Below, piece after piece: positions 47,143 through 57,400 of a stretch of 64,000 nucleotides of DNA (positions are counted from its first letter, which is position 1; the number at the start of each line of letters is the position of its first letter). A model generated the notes under the pieces. The model was not told the origin of the DNA and made no database searches. It saw nothing but the letters and a program-made list of their open reading frames with translations. Position numbers and translations under genes: made by a program. The DNA is from Acheta domesticus (Eukaryota; Arthropoda; Insecta; Orthoptera; Gryllidae): assembly GCA_031308135.1 (NCBI GenBank), contig JAHLJT010009419.1:179398739-179462738 (forward strand). Reading direction: 5' to 3'.

Positions 47143-48252
47143 TTTAAAGCGTCGGTGATGCCACACTAAGCTAGTAATGAAGTAATAATATAATACTATT
47201 TGTGTGTTCTTTTTCCACTCTTTAAGTATGGGGGATCATGGCTCATATTCTCTCAGAAATTACCAAACCTCTAAATTTTGCGTCCAAATACTCACCTTCT
47301 GTACCAAAATAAACATGTGGGTCCCTGTAGTTATACTATTATTGATTGCAGAAGGTGTAGCTATTGGAGTAAAGAGTTAAACAGAGATTTTGTGAGATGA
47401 AGCCATTTCTTGAGATTCGAGGAAGGTTGAAAGAATGTGAAAGAAACATGTACTAGCCAAGCAAGAAACTTAAAAGTTCAGGGGATGTTTTAAAAGCAGT
47501 TGATGTAATATTTAATTCTCGAGGTCGTTGGATTTTTCTCCAAATTCCGATGTATTAAGCAGGTGAAAACGGTAATGGATATATTGTATTTCTCAAGCAA
47601 AATAGAAAACATTGAAAACATTTAATACGTTTTGTACGAATATCAAGATATTAATAGTTATGAATGCCGCGGCTGGCTGAGTTTTTTACCTATCATAAAC
47701 TAGTTTACCAATATTAAAGTTTATGGATTATTGGTAACGTTTAGAAAAGAATATGTACATTTCAACTTGTGTTAAATCAAATCCATGTATACTTCACCTT
47801 CTTGATATTGATTCATTTTCTGATCTTTTGGATACACTTGTCGAAGGTATACACAGGTGACAATGAGATATGCCGAAGTTGACTAACAAAAGTATTGTTC
47901 AGGTGCGAGTTTGTAAGCGAATCCGTATCCCCGTACATCAGGGTGGGCAGGGTTTTTGATGCCAGGGCTGTCAGATTCCTGCGCTTATCCCAGTTGTCAC
48001 GGCATCCAAAGCTCTGATGCAAACGTACGTATTTGCATGACATCAGCTTTGAAACGTGACAAGCGACCTAAGTGTGTTAACTTATTAGATGTATCTTCCT
48101 CCAGTCGTCGCGCCGCCACCTGTCGAGCTTGCCCGCCATTTGCTTTCGCCCGCCCCTGCTGTACGTTAACGAACGCTTGACCGACCACACCCACACTTGT
48201 TCCGACCAACGGCCATGCTGGGCATAGGATTCGCTTGGGGCCGGCCTGAGGC
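47143..48252. other. Downstream flank of ELOVL-A
   Basis: No gene recognised; the last few hundred bases before 48253 are GC-rich and probably hold the ELOVL-A 3' UTR. Confidence 0.4.
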
Positions 48253-48453
48253 CTACGACGACTTCGCCTTGTGGTTCGCCGCCGCCGCCGCCGCGTCCGC
48301 CTTGGGGCCGTAGGCGCGTCGGTAGAAGCGCAAGAAGAGCACGATGATGAGCATCGCCTGCGGCACCAGCATCACGGGCGGGAACAGAGGGTAGTCGCAC
48401 GTTCTGTACACCAGCAGCTGCGCTTGGTGCAGCCCCACGATGCAGTGCTGGAA
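48253..48453 (-). CDS. ELOVL-A exon 6 (C-terminal) with stop
   Basis: 201 nt including TAG. It starts phase 0 after tgtcccttag. It encodes [23 protein letters not shown], a last membrane segment and [14 protein letters not shown], then an alanine run (six GCG-type codons) and HKAKSS. The Ala run is a small GCG repeat and may vary in length. The 7-kb intron before it (48454-55388) holds SINE, F1 and Penelope remnants. Confidence 0.9.
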   Translation of the reverse strand, partial: FQHCIVGLHQAQLLVYRTCDYPLFPPVMLVPQAMLIIVLFLRFYRRAYGPKADAAAAAANHKAKSS

Positions 48454-51400
48454 CTAAGGGACAAACGCACTCCTGTCATCAACTTGTACTCAATAAAATG
48501 ATGCTTCAATCGTCACAATTCAATTGGCGGGCATTCTATTTGGTTAACCCGTAACTATACTTCGATTTTTCTTTCTTGGTGCACGGGAGGGTGTCATCAA
48601 AATGGAATATCTCACGGTATTTCGCGTCGTTCTCCGTGGTGCCGCCAGGTGTCACATGATCACCAGCACTGCTCGATACAGTCGCGATCATGCGACGACT
48701 AGCGACACAACCGAGAACGACGCGAAATTCCGTGAGATATTCCATTTTGATGACACCCCCCCCCCCCTGTGCGCCAAGAAAGATAAACCGAAGTATACAG
48801 GCATGGATTTTTGTTAAACTAATACAGGCATGCGGTCAGACTCCGCTGTAAATCAATTAATTTCAATTAAAACAATTAAATATTGTAAAATAAGCGTATT
48901 AGATACGTTATTTCTTTATTAAATGCAATAGAAAAACGTATTTTATTATAGATTTTTGCATGAAAAATAGCTAAAATTTAAACAATTGCAGTTTCAGCTT
49001 GATTACAATACATCTTACCCTTCTTTCAATTCAAAGGTATTGATTTAAAACACAAATATTTATGTTTTTTACATAGTTAAAAAACGTTGAAAAAGAAATT
49101 GAACTGAAATCAAACACATTTTGGAGAAAATGTAGGTATCGTAACGTAGGGCCTCAACAATCACTAACACAGGCATGTGGTCTATGAAACTGCTCCAAAA
49201 GTTCAGTGTCTCTCCAGAGCGAATCTCTCCAGTTGAATCCAAAGAGGAAATTGATAGTACTGACTGTTAAGGAGCGAAGAGAAATGAAGGTAGCAAGAAC
49301 CACCGCATCGTCACACGGCGGGAAATCATTGAAAAATAACCCTGAAAATTCGTTGCGGTTTCCCTGACCGAGTGCCTTTCGTTACGGGTTAATAGATAGG
49401 TATTTGAAATAAAAATGTATGCAAACCAGAGGACAGGTAAAAGAAGTCAAAGGATGTTTTAGTTTACGAAGACTGTGGATAAAAGAGGAAGGAGTTCGGC
49501 GGTAAGCGTGGTCAACAACGTCTGTCACCATGCGAGGTCGACTTTACAACGCTGCACTTCTACTAACCTCTAATTCAGACTATGAGGAGTAAGGGAAAAA
49601 CTAAAGTCCAATATTATTGAAGTGGAGTCGCTAAAAAGCGTATCAGTTTAGAAGAAGGGCACAAAGGCACGATAATTTTGATTTCAATGTTACCCTTTAT
49701 TCTTCATTAGAATCAATGTTCAAATAAATTTCAAATCAATGCTGATATCATTATTCGTTTTCCAGTACCTTCATGTTATTTTCCATTAAAATGTGACGTT
49801 CTTTGGTGATTCAATGGCTGCCTCTTGAAGGGGGCAGACTCGTTACTTTTTCGACTTGCTACGTTCTTACATAATAAAAATAAGTGTTGTAATCCTGAGG
49901 AAGAAGTGGTCGATTTTTCGACAGAAAAACACGTATTGGGGTTCCTGGTGTAAAAAAGAGAATAAATCGTGTTCCTAAATGTAGTAAATTATTTCTTCTA
50001 ACACATTTTGTGTTTAGAATCCGCGGGTTGTGGGTCCTTGATTCCGGAAATGGGATTAACACAAACTTCTGCCTGTGGTCAACAGAAGCGCCTAGACCGT
50101 TCAGATAATTTTCTACAAAATTGATATTCTAAGCGATGTTCACGAACTCAAAGCCCTACGAGTTTGAAATGATATTTTGATTTTGAGAAACTTCAAATTA
50201 ACGATACATTTGCAATATTTTCAAAATTTTCACAAAAGTGGCTCCATTTTTTAATTAAACGTTTTTCTCATATAGCGCAAAGAACGCAAAGGACAACAGC
50301 ATGGGTCTGATTTACATATGATTCTTTTAATTTTCAAAAATTGTAGAAGATGAAATTTGTTTCGGCTTCTTCCAACAACTATTATATTGAAGGTAATGTG
50401 ACGTATCACACCGAGGCGTGGATGTGCAGCCAGATCCCGGGGAATCTGAATGCCCCGCGCGGCTGCCGCCCTCAACCGTGAATGGCGGCGCCATCGCGAC
50501 CTCTCGCCGGTTTCAAGAAACAATATGTATGTGTGTAGGTGAATGTATGAATGTGTGTATGCACGTGTACATTTTAAAAATTTTTATTAATGTTAATGTT
50601 ATTAATGTTAATGTTAATGTTGGTTTTGCATGGGTCATTAGAGGAAGCTATTGTATTGTTCCATCTTTTGACGTAATAGTAGTTGTAATTTCTTTCATTG
50701 CGTTATATTGTAAATTGTATTAGAATTGTAAGTGTAGATGTATTGTAAAGCTGTTGACTTATGGTTACCACCTGGCAATCAGCCAATTATAGCCAAATAA
50801 ATATATTATATATTATATGTGGTTAAATGAACAATCTTCGATTGGATGTGCCCGTGAGGAAACGCTCTCATTCTGCTTTCCGAAACGGTCGAGGGCGCAG
50901 CGCGATGCACCTCCGCGGCAGACTATGAAGTGACCCGAGAAAAAGACGAATCTTCAGATTTAAATTCACCAACACATTTAGCCTTTCGGGAACTAGCCTC
51001 TAGGATCGTTCCCGAGCAAGTAAACGTGCTGGTGAATTTCAAATTCAAGGCCATTTCGTCTAGATGTACAAATTTACATTTCATTTAACTGGAATTATTA
51101 AATTATCTTGTAATATATTTTGCATTAGTCTCAATTTTACACTTAAAACTAATGATTTTCGAGCAAATTATGGAATGTACAAAAAAGACTGTTACCAACT
51201 CTATGTATAAGAAATCGTTGAAGAAAGCGCGAGCGTCATCGTATATCTTTTGTAACATTTGCGCCTGCTTTCCCGCTTTAGGAGCGCTCTAGTAGTATAA
51301 TTCAGCAACATAACAATTGAATAGCACTAAAAGTTGCCAAAACATGCTACCAGATGTCTGCAACGGCTCTTGTGCGGGCACGAACGCGACAACAATGGGC

Positions 51401-54400
51401 GGGCGCTATGTGAGCAGAATAGCTGTGACACTACGGAACCAAAAACCCAAAAATTTCGTTGGCGTCCAACCTGTTAAGTGGCGTTGGCAGCAGTTTGTAT
51501 TTTAGTTCCGGTAAGAAGATGCTAGAGAGTGCAGCATTATAATGGTTTCCTACTCGTTATATGGTAGTTGAAAGGCCCTGGGAAGGTCAGAGATCACAGC
51601 TACTCCTCTTTGGAACGCTTATTTTGGATTCTGTACCCCCAATGCCGGGGCGTGTGCGATTCTCACGAAGGAAGAGACACGGCCGGCCTGAGCAATTTCA
51701 AACCATTGAGACTCCTGTTTACGTAAAATTAGAATTAAATTTTTTTCTGAGGGGTGTGAGTGTGAGATAAACTTGATCCTGAATTTGTATAGGATTTTCC
51801 AGTGTTTGTGCAACTAGTGCAGTTTGACGTGTAGAATATGCCAATGGCTCAATTGGGAAAAAAACATCATCATTGAATAAAATGATATAAGGAGATAGTT
51901 GTGTTTATAGGTACACAGACCTCGTATTGTTTGGCAATTGAATAACTACTTATTTTGGCACTTGTTTTTCTAGTGCTAAATGTCATTTCATGAATTTTAA
52001 AGTGATAGGTTATCGCAAGGATAAACAAATGCTGTTAGTGAAAAAATAGTATTGAGTGCAAACATGAAAGGTCGCAACACTAAGTGAGAAAATGATCACA
52101 AAGCGCGAGTTTCTATTAAAAATATTAAAAGAAATTGTCAATACAAGTGATGGCGAGGGGCGGAAAGAAGTAATAGGTTGATGATTAAATTTAGGAAAGG
52201 ACATGTAACTCCGTGGATAGCGCGTAAGATGAACAATGCAGACAGAAGGGTTTCTGGCGTGGCAGAGAGCGGATCGAAAAGATGACGCGCCGATGTTAGG
52301 ATTGAATTCATGATAGTTGTTTGTAACGCAGGAATGTTGAACGCGGACGACAGTGGTGCTACAACAGCACATACTTTCCCGTGTTATTGGAAGCAGCTAC
52401 GTAGAATTGAAATTTGCACTTTCTGCCCTACTAATCTTAACTATTATTTGAAAACGTCCAATTCAACCTCCAAGCGATCAACCACGGTGTAAGATATATA
52501 GATGTGTTAACCAGCCGCCTTTGGGGCAAATTTTCTGAAGCCGATTTGAGACTAGTTCCTCGCTTGTCCGTACGGTGCGCACGATCGGTTGGGTCACGGT
52601 GGAAGATATACATCTTGAGATGACATCTTAAACTGGGGCTGTTACACATTACACGACCAATCACGACCTTGCCCAAATGAGACCCAAAGATCGCAGCACT
52701 TATATGCGAGAACTGTGAGAACTAGACTCACATAAGCTTCAGTTTTAGACTGGGAGTGAGCTCACCTACATATATTTCACAGTGCGAATAACTCACTGTT
52801 TCCATCGCAGTGTTTTCAAAACTATGTTAATTCCACAACAGCATAAAAATATAACAGCTGAACGTAATTCAATTGTTGCGTTCCCTGCATTGTCGATACT
52901 CCCTTAAAGAGCTAGCAATTTTTGTTTCCAATACTTAAAAAGAAATAATTTATTTAAAGATTAATGTGGAAATCTGTAACAAACGATCGAATGTAAGAAG
53001 CGAACGAAGAAATAATATACAGAATTGCAAATTCTAATTTACGACGCATCCGGCTTTCTGAAGCGCAGTAAATTTGCAGCGGGTTATTATGTTTGTCACG
53101 AAATTATAGAAAAGCTACTCGTATTTTCAAAAAATTAAGCATGATCTTATTTGAAAATGTAGTTTTGATAAATATTGAGAAAATCAGCTGGCATATATCG
53201 TCGCCCAAAGTAATTTTTTTTTACATTTTCCTAATTTTTCGGTTTCCTAATGCTAGAACGGAAATATTAATTTTAGAATATGTCTGAGCAAATATATTTA
53301 TTTCTTTTGTAAATAATTAACAATTTACATGTTCCTGGAGTGTTTCTATTCTTCCATAATGCATATTTTTGCCTGAAAATCATTTTTTCATACCAATTTT
53401 TGAGTGCTAATAGCGGCTCAACTATTCGGAATATCTATGTAGTTTATTAGAGAAAATACGCTTAGAATTATCTTAAGAGCTTATTTTCGAAGTTTCGACG
53501 TTTCCTTCCCGGACATGCTGTATAAGTATTCAGTCCGCAACTCTCCAATGGACGAAGTGGTGAAGGCGTGCGGGGACTGAGCGCTTCACTTCGAAAAATG
53601 CCGGTTCGAATCCCAGCGAGGGATTTTAATTTGATGAATGTGTTGTTGCAGAAAAATTTATTGAAGAGTGTAGACACTTTATTGAAAATCAATTGAAATA
53701 TTTCTACTCACTAATTTCAACTCTGTTATTCGATTTCTGAAACATATGTGGTGTTAAATCAATCGTTTTCTTGTGTGCATCTGTATATAGATAGATTTAT
53801 TACAGTTCGCTTTGAGCTAATGCTCGGTGGCAAACATGATAACAATTAGAATTATAACAATTACAACCATTTACAATTAGAATTATCATTAGAATTTGAG
53901 GGTGATATCCTATGAACCGATTTAAGTAATATTATGTGTATTTCAACATTAAATTGAAATGCAATTTAAACAGAACCCATGTAATCAACTTACACATCCC
54001 TAGCAGTTACAAAATTATTATTACTTTCTCGCCTTACGATTACTTCGTAAGGAGAGGAAGTTATGTAATCGGGGGTCTGGCGTAGTGGTATCTGCGTCAG
54101 CACGTTAACTCTGAGGATTTGTGTTTCGGTGTCGGTATGGAAAAAAACTTGCTGGTTAAAGCACTTTTGTTGTTTTATGAAGGTGTTTGTTCTTGCGGAG
54201 CATTTTACATAATTCAAAAAATGTATGTACTTTGGTGGCACTCCGTGTTAAATTTGACGTTTTGAACATGAATGAGGAATAATGTTTCTACGGTGGAATT
54301 TTTTATACTTTATCCTGAATTATTTGTTGTGTGTTTTAATGGACAATCTGACATTTGTTTGTTTATTCCTTTGCCCGAGTTCGGTTCATGCGCGCTTTTT

Positions 54401-57400
54401 GGGAGTAGTGGCACGAATACCGGAAAGTTAAATCTGAGGATTTTGGATCGCGTTTCGGAGTGGAAAAAAATTACTGGTTTAAGTAACATTATAATATTGC
54501 GGAGCATTTAGGAACTATGCGAGAAAGAATGTGATTTGGTAGCACCAGTAGTTACTAAAGGAAATCTATTCTTTAAAACTAGATCTTGAAATAATGTAAA
54601 CGAAAATCTCAGAATTTTTGAAAATTCCAAATACAAATGTTCAACAATTTTTAAGAATCGGGAGGGTTGCGCTAAGCTCTGGTTGGTGGCGAGGGGTATC
54701 GTGACTTGCGTTTTATGAGTACCTATGTTCGAATCCCAGCCGATTGATACAAATTTTGCTGATTGGAAACACTTTTACAGATTCATAATAGTGTGTAGCC
54801 GCTACAAAAAATGCGAAAAAGTATATGCTGGGTAGCAAAACTACGTGTTTCGTCAAACTAGTCGGTATGTGGTCTCTTAAAGTTTTGCAGACAATAGCTT
54901 CTTCCCTTTTTTATAATCCTTTTCCCTCCTGCTTTTTATAACTGTCCTCTGCAATTGTGCAGTTTATCTGAACCACTAGCTAAAATGATTGTTTTGTCTA
55001 AGGGATAAAGGATGGTTTACAAAGCTAAAATGAATGCATGTCAATTAATTAAGATAGTAGGAAATGGTGTGGCATTTACGATGCTATCATCGAAATCAAT
55101 ATTAGATGTAGGCTCCTCATCGTAACTGTTTATTTTGGCATAAAGCTTTTTCTTGTCTGGACTGAGGCCCACAGCCGCCTCTAAGAGCACTGAAGATGGC
55201 CACAATGCGGCCGAAAAAGCTTTATGCCAAAATAAACAGTTACGATGGGGAGCCTACATCTAATATTGATTTCAATTAATTAAGAATTTCATTATCTTTC
55301 CTTTGGAACAGAAAGACACAATTATAATCTTATGTATAATTAACTGTGATGCTGAATGTGATCGTGAATGCAAGCATGAACTACTTACCAGTTGCACCTG
55401 GGTCACATACTTCTTCCACCAAATGGTGTGGGGATATACTGCCGAAATGAGGTAATACACGTACATTATCGCATGCACAAGCGTGTTGATCAAAACCAAA
55501 AAGGTAGTGTGGCCTCCTGTACGAAGCAATACAAATTGAGAATGTTATAAAAATGAAAAATCAAATAATTTTAATATCTTTGAAATAATATTATTACAAT
55601 GGAAAAGTAGTATTCAATTTATAGCACTCTAGTTTAATACTCGCAATATTATGATATTTAATGAAAAACGTTTGACAAATATGAAAACTTTTGTAATATC
55701 CTCTAATGTCAAGTGACAGGCTTCAATAATAAATTATTTGCTAGAATGATTTCCATGATTCTCGAGGACTTAAATAATTATAGTTGGTTTTCATTGGAGA
55801 GCAGTTTATGAAGTTTGGTTATTGCAAATAATTTTTGTTTTAGTTTTTTTTCACAGAAATAATGTATTATTATTATTATTTACATTATAAAAACTATTAT
55901 GTATTATATTCGAATTTATTATTAATAGTAGTATGCGAATGAAAGATTAAAGGTCATAGACTTTTAAAATACCCTAAATATTTATTTATGAATTTGCCAT
56001 TAAAAAGAATTCTTGCCTATATTTTAATCGTAATTATATACTAAAGAATTTTTTAAATAGAACTCTCTTAATTTATTTTCATAGATGTCTATTAGTGATA
56101 GTCATGTCTTTTATGTTCTTGAAGAGGTATTATTGAATTGGTAATGTCGCTTCAGTTCTATGGGCTGAAGTCATTCATGATCAGGTATCACAGAATTCAC
56201 TCTAAGAAATTTGCGATATGATTTTATAACAAGTAGTAAATTACAAGGCAAATTTTTCATTTAAAAACTAATTTTAATTCAGTAGTTAGTGAAATATTAC
56301 CCTTAGTAACTAGCAAAGTTCATGGATTTATAATTGCAGAATCCAAATTTGATTTTTCTGAAAAGATTCATCTTACGAGAAACGGCTCGTGACCAGCCCC
56401 TAATAATTTATATATATTTGAGATAACTCTATGCTTATTCTGTAAGGAATTAGCAGAATATTGTCAGAAAAAACTGATACAAACAAGCTTTAAAATATCA
56501 CCTGCAAAATATTTGATTCCAATCCAGCTGAGCAGAACCATCATACTGTGGTGATACACGTGTAGGAAACTGATTTGATTTCTTTTTTTCCGAAGAACGA
56601 AAAATACGGTATCCAATAAATCCACTATCTTCAACCAGAAGTAAAGATTCACCAGCCGCACCACCTGCAGAGATATTAAACTTAATAAAATACTCCTACA
56701 TATTTAGGGGTTCTTACAATTATTTTAGTGCTTTGTTTTTTTCTGTATAATATCAACTGTAAATAAAGAAATTGTATATTCATTTGACTAACTTAAGATA
56801 TTTTGCCGGAAATACTATTGCTGAATTATATTTATAGTTCTAAACATTTCAGTTTGGAACATTAAGTAGAATGAATATAAGTAAATCATTTTGTTTGTCA
56901 ACAAAAGTGTATGTTTCATAATATAGCATGCACAAGCATGTTGATGAGAGCCGAAAAGGTTGCTTGGAATCCTATTTGTTTACTGATGAAGTACCATCCC
57001 TAGACTGCCTTGGTAGAATCTTTAGTTATTCACGTCTATTATTGCTTTATTTTAATTTTCATTACTTTTTAAAACAATACATGAGTTAATATTTATTACT
57101 TATACTGTGCCGTATACCTGCAACAATGTGAATATATTTTTTTATTGATGCGATTCTATCTATGGTTTTCTAACTTCTGGTTGAAAATTTCTTGACATCG
57201 GTAATGCTGTTTAACGATTATTCCAGTCACACCATGAAGATCGCAATAATTTAAATTAAGAGATACCGTATTTTTTTGCACTTTTTTGTATTGTGATAAT
57301 AGAACTAATATGAGAGTTCTAAGTAATTTCAAGTAATTCCATGTCTATCATATTAACATTATTATTTTGATTTATTTACTTATTTATTTATTAAAATTTC

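Noticed and set aside
47813..48043. Reverse-transcriptase-like TLPTLMYG motif
   Set aside because: Eight residues only; surrounding residues do not match an RT domain.
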